Notes under the pieces: model-generated
What the model was told of the DNA's origin: nothing
Databases searched by the model: none
The model's input: only the letters and a program-made list of their open reading frames with translations
Part shown: piece by piece, positions 8,846 to 15,975 of the stretch
How positions within the stretch are numbered: position 1 is the first letter of the stretch
How the letters are laid out: each line of letters starts with the position of its first letter
Program-made: the position numbers and the translations under genes
Source: Candidatus Omnitrophota bacterium
Lineage (GTDB): Bacteria > Omnitrophota > Gorgyraeia > B26-G9
Length of the DNA stretch: 33,274 bases
Direction: 5' to 3'
NCBI GenBank assembly: GCA_016213925.1
Contig: JACQZH010000038.1
Coordinates: forward strand, 1 to 33,274

Positions 8846-9216
8846 TGCGGCGGAAAATTTTAATAATTGATGATGAAGTTGATTTCGCGAATATGGTTAA
8901 ATTGAACTTATCTGAAAACGGATTTGATGTAAGGACGGAAAGTGACGGCCGCAGCGTATTGAATTTTATTAAAGAGTTTTCTCCGGAGTTGATTTTGCTT
9001 GATGTGGTGATGCCTAAAATTGATGGGTTTAATGTCTTGAAAATATTAAAAAACAATCCGCAGACAATGAGTATCCCGGTGATCATGCTTACGGCTATTG
9101 GGACAAACGACGCAAAGATTAAAGCAGCCGGAATGTATTGCGAAGAGTATGTTTTAAAGCCGATTGATACGGAAGCTTTGGTTAGTAAGATAAATGAGGT
9201 TTTAGAACGCCGCTGA
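8845..9216 (+). CDS. Stand-alone response regulator receiver (first of three)
   Basis: A 123-residue CheY-like receiver with no output domain. The acidic pocket is Asp9/Asp10, the phospho-acceptor is Asp53 (LILLDVVMP), the switch threonine is Thr83, and the conserved lysine is Lys105 (VLKP). It overlaps the upstream kinase gene by one base, making it the most likely direct partner of that kinase. With no DNA-binding domain it presumably acts by protein contact or as a phosphate relay; its target is not visible here. Confidence 0.92.
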   Translation: MRRKILIIDDEVDFANMVKLNLSENGFDVRTESDGRSVLNFIKEFSPELILLDVVMPKIDGFNVLKILKNNPQTMSIPVIMLTAIGTNDAKIKAAGMYCEEYVLKPIDTEALVSKINEVLERR

Positions 9217-9250
9217 GGCTGAAAAAAGAGTGAAAAAAGGGGGGGCATTC

Positions 9251-9640
9251 ATGGCGAGTATTAAGAAGAAAAAGATATTACTGGTTGATGATGAGGAAAG
9301 TTTTACAATGATGGTAATGCTTAATCTTGAAGAAACCGGATTTCTCGAGGTTAGGATGGAAAACAAGGGCACGAAAGCTTTTGAGGCGGCGAAGGAGTTT
9401 AAACCGGATTTGATCTTTTTGGATGTGATTATGCCGGATTGCGCCGGCCCGGATATCGCTAATCAGCTATCAGAAGACGAAGATACTAAAAATATTCCGA
9501 TAGTATTTTTGACCGCTGTAGTTACCCAGGAAGAGGCGGCGGAAAAAGAAGGCAATATCGGAGGAAGGACGTTTATCGCTAAACCGGTAAGCGTAGAGAA
9601 ACTGCTTAGCTTTATTAAGGAAAAACTGAAGATCAGATAA
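9251..9640 (+). CDS. Stand-alone response regulator receiver (second of three)
   Basis: A 129-residue receiver with Asp13/Asp14, phospho-acceptor Asp58 (LIFLDVIMP), Thr88 and Lys111 (AKP). I start it at ATG 9251, which has AGGGGGG five bases upstream and gives a typical N-terminus (MASIKKKKILLVDDEE). An in-frame GTG at 9230 would add seven residues but is less convincing. It lies 34 bases after the first receiver and is cotranscribed with it. There is no output domain. Confidence 0.9.
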   Translation: MASIKKKKILLVDDEESFTMMVMLNLEETGFLEVRMENKGTKAFEAAKEFKPDLIFLDVIMPDCAGPDIANQLSEDEDTKNIPIVFLTAVVTQEEAAEKEGNIGGRTFIAKPVSVEKLLSFIKEKLKIR

Positions 9641-9670
9641 GGAGCCGAATAGTTTAAACAGGCGAAGCCG

Positions 9671-10051
9671 ATGGAAAAGAAAAAAATTCTAATAATTGAT
9701 GACGAAGAAGATTTTTTAAAGATGGTAAAGATGAACCTTGAAGAGAGCGGTGAATTTGAGGTTTTGGCTCTTTCAACGGCAAAAGATGTTGTCTATCAGG
9801 TAAACAATTTTAATCCGCAGGTTGTTATCCTGGATTTGATTATGCCTTCGGTCGGAGGCCTTGAGGCTTGCGAAATGCTTAATAATGACAGCAAAGGCCA
9901 GCGTACGCCGATAATCATTCTTTCCGCGTTGGGTAAGGATATCGATAAGCTTAAAGCATATAAATTAGGAGTGGTGGATTATCTGGTAAAACCGATACAA
10001 GCGGATGCCTTAATAGCGGCAATTAATAAATGTTTGCGTTACCGCAATTAA
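9671..10051 (+). CDS. Stand-alone response regulator receiver (third of three)
   Basis: A 126-residue receiver with Asp10/Asp11, phospho-acceptor Asp55 (VILDLIMP), Ser85 in the switch position and Lys107 (VKP). All catalytic residues needed for phosphorylation are present. It has no output domain. It follows the second receiver by 30 bases and ends what looks like a kinase plus three-receiver operon; the ribosome site is weak. The three receivers differ clearly from one another, so this is not a recent tandem duplication. Confidence 0.9.
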   Translation: MEKKKILIIDDEEDFLKMVKMNLEESGEFEVLALSTAKDVVYQVNNFNPQVVILDLIMPSVGGLEACEMLNNDSKGQRTPIIILSALGKDIDKLKAYKLGVVDYLVKPIQADALIAAINKCLRYRN

Positions 10052-10172
10052 CCGGGCATCGCGGTTCGTATATTTTTCCCTAACGTGTTTTTGATATAGA
10101 GCAAAAGAGAACCTCTTTAATATCCCGGATTCAAATATATTACAAATAATAACAGAGAAGGAAGCGGTAAGA

Positions 10173-10955
10173 TTGAGGAGCAAAAAAAATTTTAAATATA
10201 TTTATGGGCCGGTGTCTTCATGGCGTTTAGGCAGTTCGCTGGGGGTTGATCCTATTTCCCAGGATAAAAAAGTGTGCGGTTTTGACTGCGTTTATTGCCA
10301 GATAGGCCGCTTGCCTGCGGATGCTTCTAAACGCAGGTGTTTTGTGCGTACGGGCCAGATTATAAAAGAGATAAAACAGCTGCCTGATGCGCATATTGAT
10401 TATATTACTTTTTCCGGAAAAGGCGAACCGACTATGGCAAAAAATTTGGGCGCGCTTATCCAGGGGGTAAAAAAAATACGCAGAGAACCGGTAGCGGTTA
10501 TTACTAACGCTTCTTTGCTTAATGATCGTCAAGTCAGGAAGGATTTGTCGCAAGCGGATTTTGTTATGGCCAAGCTGGATGCCTGTTCACGGGAGTTATT
10601 TGAAAAGGTAAATCATCCGGATGTTTCAATCGGGTTTGAAAAGATCCTTCAAGGCATAAAAAAATTCAGCAAAGGATTTAAAGGCCGGTTTGCTTTGCAG
10701 ATAATGTTTGTGAAAGAGAACAAAGGCTATGCCGGGGAGATTGCTTTATTAGCAAAAGAGATAATGCCTGACGAGGTTCAGATAAATACGCCTTTGCGAA
10801 AGAGTAAAGCAAAACCGCTTTCCAGGAAAACGATAAGGCAAATAAAAAAGTTTTTTAAGCCGATGCGCGTTGTTTGCGTGTATGAAGGCAAAAAAGTTAA
10901 GGCTCCTATGCTTGATATCCGGAGCACATTGAAAAGAAGAGGAAAAGTTGAATGA
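10173..10955 (+). CDS. Radical SAM protein (COG0731-like)
   Basis: A 260-residue radical SAM enzyme. The cluster-binding motif is Cys35-x3-Cys39-x2-Cys42 (CGFDCVYC), preceded by YGPVSSWRLGSSLGVDP, a hallmark of the small Fe-S oxidoreductase group related to COG0731. The SAM-binding GEP motif is in FSGKGEPTMA. The substrate is unknown. I accept the TTG start at 10173 because AGAAGGAAG sits about nine bases upstream and the first in-frame ATG would remove most of the conserved N-terminal YGPVSSWRLG region. It is separated from the receivers by 121 bases in which I see no firm promoter, and is followed by a FmdB-type gene. Confidence 0.85.
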   Translation: MRSKKNFKYIYGPVSSWRLGSSLGVDPISQDKKVCGFDCVYCQIGRLPADASKRRCFVRTGQIIKEIKQLPDAHIDYITFSGKGEPTMAKNLGALIQGVKKIRREPVAVITNASLLNDRQVRKDLSQADFVMAKLDACSRELFEKVNHPDVSIGFEKILQGIKKFSKGFKGRFALQIMFVKENKGYAGEIALLAKEIMPDEVQINTPLRKSKAKPLSRKTIRQIKKFFKPMRVVCVYEGKKVKAPMLDIRSTLKRRGKVE

Positions 10956-10984
10956 AGTTTTTATGAATGAGCAGAGGAGGGATT

Positions 10985-11218
10985 ATGCCGATTTATGAAT
11001 ATACATGCCATGATTGCCAAAAAGCAAGCGAATTTTTAATCGGAGTTACCAGCGCAAAAGAAAAAATACAATGCAAGCATTGCGGCAGTAAAAAAATGGC
11101 AAAAAAAATTTCCGGAGCATTTGTTTCAACAGGGGCTAAGAGCAAACAGGAATATTGCGGCCAAAAAGGCCCTTGCCAGACACCGGCGTGTTTATATGGT
11201 AAGGGCTGCCATGAGTAA
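10985..11218 (+). CDS. FmdB-family zinc-ribbon protein
   Basis: A 77-residue protein opening with MPIYEYTCHDCQKASEF, the signature of the FmdB/CxxC regulatory zinc-ribbon family. The zinc ligands are Cys8/Cys11 and Cys30/Cys33. A cysteine-rich tail (CGQKGPCQTPACLYGKGC) carries four further cysteines. ATG 10985 is preceded by AGAGGAGGG, which decides it over the upstream in-frame ATG at 10967. Members are often called regulators, but direct functional evidence is thin. It probably shares a transcript with the radical SAM gene. Confidence 0.85.
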   Translation: MPIYEYTCHDCQKASEFLIGVTSAKEKIQCKHCGSKKMAKKISGAFVSTGAKSKQEYCGQKGPCQTPACLYGKGCHE

Positions 11219-11304
11219 GAATGTTAAAACAGTGTTTTGAAAATATTCAGAACTTGTTGTGAAGTAAAACAGGTAAAATAAAGCACCGGAAAAATTTGTG
11301 CGGA

Positions 11305-11333
11305 TTGTAAATATAGCGGTTATGTGATATAAT
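11305..11333 (+). promoter_or_regulatory. Promoter of the riboswitch/pilin-like operon
   Basis: TTGTAA at 11305-11310, a 17-base spacer, and TATAAT at 11328-11333. The expected start near 11340 precedes the riboswitch aptamer by about 25 bases. Hexamers and spacing are identical to the promoter at 6457-6485. Confidence 0.65.
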
Positions 11334-11361
11334 TATTATAAAGATATAAAATACAAACCTT

Positions 11362-11507
11362 ATGAACGATAAAGGCAAACTGCGGGAAACCGCAGGACGT
11401 CGCGATTTCTAAAAAAGAGGTCGCGACCATGTACCTAAGCGAATGGTACATGGCAAAGCTCAAGAGCCTAAAGTGATGTTATCACAATGGCAGTCAGTTA
11501 CCGAAAA
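11362..11507 (+). promoter_or_regulatory. Cyclic di-GMP-I (GEMM-I) riboswitch aptamer with a 54-nt insertion
   Basis: The conserved GEMM-I elements appear in order: AAAGGCAAAC (11371-11380), a hairpin closed by a GAAA tetraloop, GGACG (11395-11399), CAAAGC (11454-11459), GCCTAAAG then ATGG (the tetraloop-receptor stem, 11465-11490), GGCAG, and GTTACCGAA (11497-11505). In the family consensus GGACG and CAAAGC are contiguous. Here they are split by 54 bases forming two hairpins: TCGCGA/TCGCGA (11400-11426) and a perfect nine-pair CCATGTACC/GGTACATGG (11427-11453). The ligand-site GG of GGCAAAC is kept, which favours cyclic di-GMP over the cGAMP variant. It precedes prepilin-like genes, a common target of this riboswitch class. 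P1 is weak or short. Confidence 0.85.
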
Positions 11508-11529
11508 AAGGGCAGATAAGAATTTTTTA

Positions 11530-11563
11530 CCCTGTGGAGGATACTGCCATGGGGGTTTTTTTT
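11530..11563 (+). terminator. Riboswitch-controlled intrinsic terminator
   Basis: CCCTGTGG (11530-11537) pairs with CCATGGGG (11547-11554) through eight pairs including two G-U wobbles, across a nine-base loop, followed by a G and eight T. The bases ACTGCCAT (11543-11550) inside it are the exact complement of ATGGCAGT (11487-11494) in the aptamer, giving an obvious antiterminator. The reading is that ligand binding locks the aptamer, frees the terminator and turns the operon off. Confidence 0.7.
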
Positions 11564-11590
11564 GATAGATAGGATAGTAGCGAGGAAAAT

Positions 11591-12016
11591 ATGAATTGGA
11601 AAGAAAAGTTAAAAAATAAAGCAGGATTCACTTTTATTGAACTGCTTATAGGCATAACTGTGCTTGGAGTGGCTATACTGGGGATAATTATCGGATATGT
11701 GTCTTGTTTTAATATAAATGAAATTTCGCGAAATATGACGATTGCTACCGAAGATGCCAGGCAGGTGATAGAACAAATGCGTTCTTTGGCAGTGGGGCCA
11801 TTGACGGATATTGTAATAGAAGATTGGACTGCCTGGGCGCAAAATAACGGCTTGGACAGCCTGGATAACGAGCAGATCAGCGTGGTTTTTATTGACCGGG
11901 ACGCATCCGGCGATGCTTTGGATGATGATCCTCTTGAGGTTTCCGTAACGGTTACATGGCAGGATAAACTAAGGGCGCGCAGTGTGACTTTGGCAAGCCT
12001 GATTACTGTAAGGTGA
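11591..12016 (+). CDS. Prepilin-like protein (PilV/GspI type)
   Basis: A 141-residue type IV pilin-like protein. The prepilin peptidase site is KNKAG12/FTFIELL, with Glu17 at mature position 5 and a hydrophobic helix LIGITVLGVAILGIIIGYV. The small C-terminal domain has no recognisable fold signature. Size and placement before another prepilin suggest a minor pilin or pseudopilin. SD GAGGA lies six bases before the ATG. It is the first gene behind the riboswitch, so its transcription probably responds to cyclic di-GMP. Confidence 0.85.
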   Translation: MNWKEKLKNKAGFTFIELLIGITVLGVAILGIIIGYVSCFNINEISRNMTIATEDARQVIEQMRSLAVGPLTDIVIEDWTAWAQNNGLDSLDNEQISVVFIDRDASGDALDDDPLEVSVTVTWQDKLRARSVTLASLITVR

Positions 12017-12595
12017 ATGATGGAAGATAGTTTTGCGAAATTTTCAATTAGAAACAGGGAATTAAATGTTCTTAAGGCATTCAAAAAGAACAATGGGTTG
12101 AGCTTTGTTGAATTATTGGTTGTTACGGCAATTTTTTCCGGAATAATCATAATTATTTTTGGGATTTTAACCAGCGGCCGCAGGGCTTGGCTTGCCAGCG
12201 AAGCGCAGATTGATGTTAATTCTTCGATTCGAAAAGCGGTGCGTTTGATGGCTAATGAACTTTCTGAAGCAGCGCCCGGTAATGTTACAATTACGAATAT
12301 AAACGCTGATGAGGACAGGATCACGTTCCGCACGCCTGGTTCTTTTACCGGAGGTGTTGTTAACTGGGGCGATCAAATCCAGTATTCATTAGGCGGTATA
12401 AATTCAGAACAGCTTATACGCACAAATCTTAATACCGGAGCAACTGAATTTTTAGGCAATTATATTACGATATTGCGGTTTTCTTTGCCAAGAGCAGATG
12501 TTGTCAGTATTGTTGTTATTGCCCAAAAGCAATCAATGAGCGCGGATACATTACAGATACAGTTAAATTCACAGGTTGCATTGCGCAATAGGTGA
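12017..12595 (+). CDS. Prepilin-like protein (PilW/GspJ type)
   Basis: A 192-residue prepilin with cleavage site KKNNG27/LSFVELL, the mature Glu5 equivalent at Glu32, and helix VVTAIFSGIIIIIFGILTSG. The C-terminal part has strand-rich segments (VTITNINADEDRITFRTPG) typical of minor pilins and pseudopilins. It begins directly at the previous stop. ATG 12020 immediately after ATG 12017 is an equally good start, as AAGG sits six bases before it. It likely assembles with the neighbouring proteins at the tip of a pilus or secretion pseudopilus. Confidence 0.82.
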   Translation: MMEDSFAKFSIRNRELNVLKAFKKNNGLSFVELLVVTAIFSGIIIIIFGILTSGRRAWLASEAQIDVNSSIRKAVRLMANELSEAAPGNVTITNINADEDRITFRTPGSFTGGVVNWGDQIQYSLGGINSEQLIRTNLNTGATEFLGNYITILRFSLPRADVVSIVVIAQKQSMSADTLQIQLNSQVALRNR

Positions 12596-12610
12596 AGAAG
12601 GAGACTGGAC

Positions 12611-14299
12611 ATGAGCAAAAAATATTATTTTCCGGAAACAAGGCTTAAGAGCGAAAAAGGGTCTGCGCTGATTCTCTTTTTTTTGAGCATATTCGTGCTT
12701 ACGGTTTTGTTTGTTTCGTTTATGTCCAGAAGCATCAGTAATAACCGCGCGGCATTAAGGTATAAAGACGCGTTACAGTCTTATTATTTATGCGATGCCG
12801 GGATAGACCAGGTCAAGCGGGAATTATTTGATCTTTTTTCCGTGTATTATGCCGCGCAAGGTCAGGCTTCCAGCTCTTTTGGCTGGTTCGATGATCTGGC
12901 AACAGATCCGTCGGGAAAATATCCCGGGATTCCTGTTAACGCGTCATTGACCGATGTTCCCGGAGGAACGTATACGGTTGCAATCACAAATGTGGACACA
13001 TCGGTGGAGGTGCCTAAAGATGTTACTGTTTTAGCAACCGCGCAGGTTAACGGTGTTATAAAAACAACAACTGCTGTTATTCGTTATGCGATGAGCCCGT
13101 CCCGCGTATTTGATTATGCTTATTTTATAAATAATTTCGGTTGGTTCTGGGGAGGAGGAATTACAAGCCAGGGGGATGTCCGCAGTAACGGAGATTTTGA
13201 TTTTAACGGTAATCCTACTGTTAATGGCGACAAATATGCTTCAATAAATCCGGAACTTGGCGCAGCAGGAACTATTACCGGAAATATTCGTAATGATACA
13301 TTAAATTTTTACCGTACGCAGGCAGATTCGACAGCAAGGCCTACAGACCCTACTGCTGATCCGCAGGATGTTAATGGAGATGGAGTTAAAGAAGAATTCC
13401 CTTATGAAAGCGGTTACAGCGGAACCAGCGAAGCGTTTCCCAGCCAGCAATTATTGGACCTACCGTTTTTAGGAGATTTGGGCTATTATAAAGGATTGGC
13501 AGCGGCAAATAACGGAAAAATCAGCCAATCCGGGGTTACTTTAGTCAATAATGTTTTAAACGGAAATATTGTCCTTATCGGCACAGAGGCTAATCCGATT
13601 GAAATCGACGGGCCGGTAGTTGTTACCGGTGATCTATTGATCAAAGGAAAAATAAAAGGCCAGGGCACGGTCTACTCCGGAAGGAATACGCATATTTTAG
13701 GAGACTTGCAGTACGCGGATCCTCCGGCATGGCCAAAGCCTGATATAGACCCCAACGCTACAGACGCGATAAATGCTAATAAGGATTTTCTCGGCCTGGC
13801 GGCAAAAGGCAATATTGTTATTGGAGATTATACCCGTAATGACTGGAAGACGACAGTCAGCCCGTACCTTAAGCCGCCGTTTACAAAAGAGTATAAAGTT
13901 GAAATAACCGATAATACGATTGGTTATGTCCAGTATTTTTCCGCGGGAGAGCCTTATTTTAACGGTGATTATACGGCTAATGACGGCGGCAATAAAGCTG
14001 ACGGTTCAGCGAGAAAGTTTTATGAATCTTCTTATAGCGATGCGTATATACAGACAGTTGCCGAAAATTCCAGCCAAATTAACCGGATTGACGCGGTAAC
14101 ATATACAAATCATATGTTTGCCGGTAAGATCGGAGCGTTTACGATTAATGGTTCAATGGTTGCGCGTGATGAAGCGATGATTTATAGCGGCAACCTGACT
14201 TTAAATTATGATTTAAGGGCAAAATATAAAGGCGGGCAGGATTTTTATCTGCCGCGCGCTTTGGCCCTGCCGCATACACAATATTTTAAACGGGATTAA
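12611..14299 (+). CDS. PilX-like N-terminus fused to a DUF4900-type domain
   Basis: A 562-residue protein. The N-terminus EKG17/SALILFFLSIFVLTVLFVSF has a prepilin-like site and helix but no Glu at mature position 5, as in PilX and GspK proteins, which cap pili or pseudopili. The long C-terminal part contains a repetitive, glycine-rich beta region (GGITSQGDVRSNGDFDFNG, VVVTGDLLIKGKIKGQGTVYSG) like DUF4900 proteins and bactofilin-type beta solenoids. AGAAGGAGA precedes the ATG. It follows the two prepilins in the same transcript, so an accessory or tip-adhesive role is inferred. Confidence 0.8.
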   Translation: MSKKYYFPETRLKSEKGSALILFFLSIFVLTVLFVSFMSRSISNNRAALRYKDALQSYYLCDAGIDQVKRELFDLFSVYYAAQGQASSSFGWFDDLATDPSGKYPGIPVNASLTDVPGGTYTVAITNVDTSVEVPKDVTVLATAQVNGVIKTTTAVIRYAMSPSRVFDYAYFINNFGWFWGGGITSQGDVRSNGDFDFNGNPTVNGDKYASINPELGAAGTITGNIRNDTLNFYRTQADSTARPTDPTADPQDVNGDGVKEEFPYESGYSGTSEAFPSQQLLDLPFLGDLGYYKGLAAANNGKISQSGVTLVNNVLNGNIVLIGTEANPIEIDGPVVVTGDLLIKGKIKGQGTVYSGRNTHILGDLQYADPPAWPKPDIDPNATDAINANKDFLGLAAKGNIVIGDYTRNDWKTTVSPYLKPPFTKEYKVEITDNTIGYVQYFSAGEPYFNGDYTANDGGNKADGSARKFYESSYSDAYIQTVAENSSQINRIDAVTYTNHMFAGKIGAFTINGSMVARDEAMIYSGNLTLNYDLRAKYKGGQDFYLPRALALPHTQYFKRD

Positions 14300-14342
14300 A
14301 AAATGGAAAGAGTATTTAAGAAAAGCTAAGGAGATAATACCG

Positions 14343-14849
14343 ATGCTAAATTTAAAATTAAAAGGAATTATCCCAAAATCTGGGATTATTTTTATCATCG
14401 GCTTGATATTACTTGTTGATGAAAATGGATATTGTATTTTCCGTTCAGATGTTGATCCTTTGCAAGTTAAATCCGCGGTTATACTGCGGCGTGAAAAGGA
14501 TGAAAACAGGAAGCAGCAAGCGGAATGGGAAAAAAAAGATAAAGAAGCAAAGAAGGAGTATAATCAAACAACCGATTCTTCCGCGGCGTCAGGAGCCCGG
14601 ACAGCTAACCCTTTGCCGGCAGGCCAGGCGCAACAGCCGGTACAGGATAACATTATTCAGTATCAGCGCATGCAGCGTGAAAAAGGAAGCGTTGCTGTTG
14701 CGGCGCAAAAACAAAAAAGCGCAAAGCAGAATACTGTTTCTCAACAAAAAGCAAAGCCTATGCCTTCGCCTTACGGATTTATTGTTCTTATTGCTGTTGT
14801 GCTGCTTCTGGGGAAATTTCTGCATAAGAAGTATAAAACCCCCCGCTGA
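14343..14849 (+). CDS. Small membrane-anchored protein of unknown function
   Basis: 168 residues, not recognised. A hydrophobic segment at about 8-25 (GIIPKSGIIFIIGLILLV), a charged Lys/Glu/Gln-rich middle likely to be disordered or coiled, and a second TM at about 144-162 near the C-terminus. AAGGAGA eight bases before the ATG supports this frame over the overlapping +1-frame ORF at 14413-14895, which is Arg/Lys/Leu-rich and has no good start. As the fourth gene of the pilin-like cluster it may be an assembly factor; that is only positional inference. Confidence 0.6.
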   Translation: MLNLKLKGIIPKSGIIFIIGLILLVDENGYCIFRSDVDPLQVKSAVILRREKDENRKQQAEWEKKDKEAKKEYNQTTDSSAASGARTANPLPAGQAQQPVQDNIIQYQRMQREKGSVAVAAQKQKSAKQNTVSQQKAKPMPSPYGFIVLIAVVLLLGKFLHKKYKTPR

Positions 14850-14990
14850 AAATATCCGGGCTTTACCCGAAAAAATCCTCTTTTTTTGCCGATAGGGCTG
14901 GTACGGCTAAGACAGATGTGATATACTAAAAACCAAGCTGTTTTAGTCGTATCAGGATGTAATAGTAAATTATTTTATAGAGAAAAAAAC

Positions 14991-15596
14991 ATGGCGAATT
15001 CAAGGTTTTTTAATATTTTTTTTGTATTATTATTTCCCGACAAGGTCTTTAAAAAAATCATCAAAGATATTCCGGTTTTTGATGTGTTAATTTCTTTATT
15101 GTTGTTTGTGTTATTAATTTCCGGATGGATTTTTAAAGGAATAGATATTACGGATTTTTTGGATATAACAATCTCTCCCGCTAAAATAATCTTGATTATT
15201 TTAGCGGTGTTCTTTTTGCTTATTATGCTGATTGCTTTAATAAGCGTATTTTTAGATTGGTTATATTCGGTAGGATTAAGGGTAAAAGGACAGCGGCTTT
15301 GTTCGGATTTTATCGGGAGTTTTCTCTGCCATGCGCAGGTGATCCCCTTATGGTTTTTTCTTGGAATATATTTTTTTATTCATCCGCATATGAAGATACA
15401 TTCATTAAGCATGATAGGCGGAATTATTTTTATTGCGCGGCTTTTGGATATTGAGGCGCGCCTGCTTAAGGCAGTATATAATTTGCGAATGATTCAGGCT
15501 TATCTTGTTGTCTTTATGACAGTATTGCTGATTTTGCTGGGGGGGATGATAGGAAATTTTCTGAATCAAGCACTAATTTTATATAAGCAAAGGTGA
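14991..15596 (+). CDS. Polytopic membrane protein (possibly Yip1-like)
   Basis: 201 residues with about five hydrophobic segments (around 28-48, 64-92, 108-130, 138-152 and 170-195) and short loops. The layout (amphipathic start, FPDKVFKKI, then a compact TM bundle) recalls Yip1-domain proteins, but I see no decisive motif. A TATACT -10-like box lies at 14922-14927 without a clear -35. It sits between the pilin-like genes and ftsH and may be transcribed on its own. Confidence 0.6.
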   Translation: MANSRFFNIFFVLLFPDKVFKKIIKDIPVFDVLISLLLFVLLISGWIFKGIDITDFLDITISPAKIILIILAVFFLLIMLIALISVFLDWLYSVGLRVKGQRLCSDFIGSFLCHAQVIPLWFFLGIYFFIHPHMKIHSLSMIGGIIFIARLLDIEARLLKAVYNLRMIQAYLVVFMTVLLILLGGMIGNFLNQALILYKQR

Positions 15597-15760
15597 GCGA
15601 TGTTGATAACCAGCCAAGGGGAATTTTCTTGCCATTTAAGGGTAGTTTTGCTACAATTTATAAGTACTTAGCCTGTGTATTTTGCCAGGATAGTAAAATA
15701 CACAGCCGCCTGTCCTCGTGCTTTGATTTACTTTTTTCGTAAATCTAACGGGGAAAAGGC

Positions 15761-15889
15761 CGATGGATTACCTATCTGTTGACAGGCAGGCCTGTCTGCC
15801 GGCCAGGCAGGAATTGTTATGATTTGATCTTGTTATCGGGGTATCCCGCATTACATATCCCGCTAAAAGCGGGGAAATGTGCGGGATAA
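15761..15889. repeat. Two-hairpin palindromic repeat, copy 2
   Basis: Similar in order to 6218-6390: a CGATGG/TTATCG outer stem, an inner palindrome at 15791-15811 (CCTGTCTGCC, G, then GCCAGGCAGG), then GGTATCCCG. The second half is a strong imperfect hairpin from TATCCCGCA near 15842 to TGCGGGATA near 15889 with a CCCGCT-AAA-AGCGGG tip. It fills most of the 379-base gap before ftsH; I see no other gene there and no convincing ftsH promoter. Confidence 0.6.
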
Positions 15890-15975
15890 GTCTTGCCTTA
15901 GATTTTGTAACTATAGAAAACGCATATTTTCTAGAAATATTGTACTCTGTGAATAACCATTTATGAGAGGATCTT

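Noticed and set aside
9230-9250. GTG start for the second receiver
   Set aside because: ATG 9251 has a better-placed AGGGGGG and gives the usual receiver N-terminus.
14850-14890. Terminator after the small membrane protein gene
   Set aside because: The CGGG/CCCG hairpin is short and the T-run is displaced behind an A-run, so termination is not convincing.
14413-14895. 160-codon ORF overlapping the small membrane protein gene in another frame
   Set aside because: Basic, Leu/Arg-rich composition, poor start context and no ribosome site; the 14343 frame has a good one and two TM segments.
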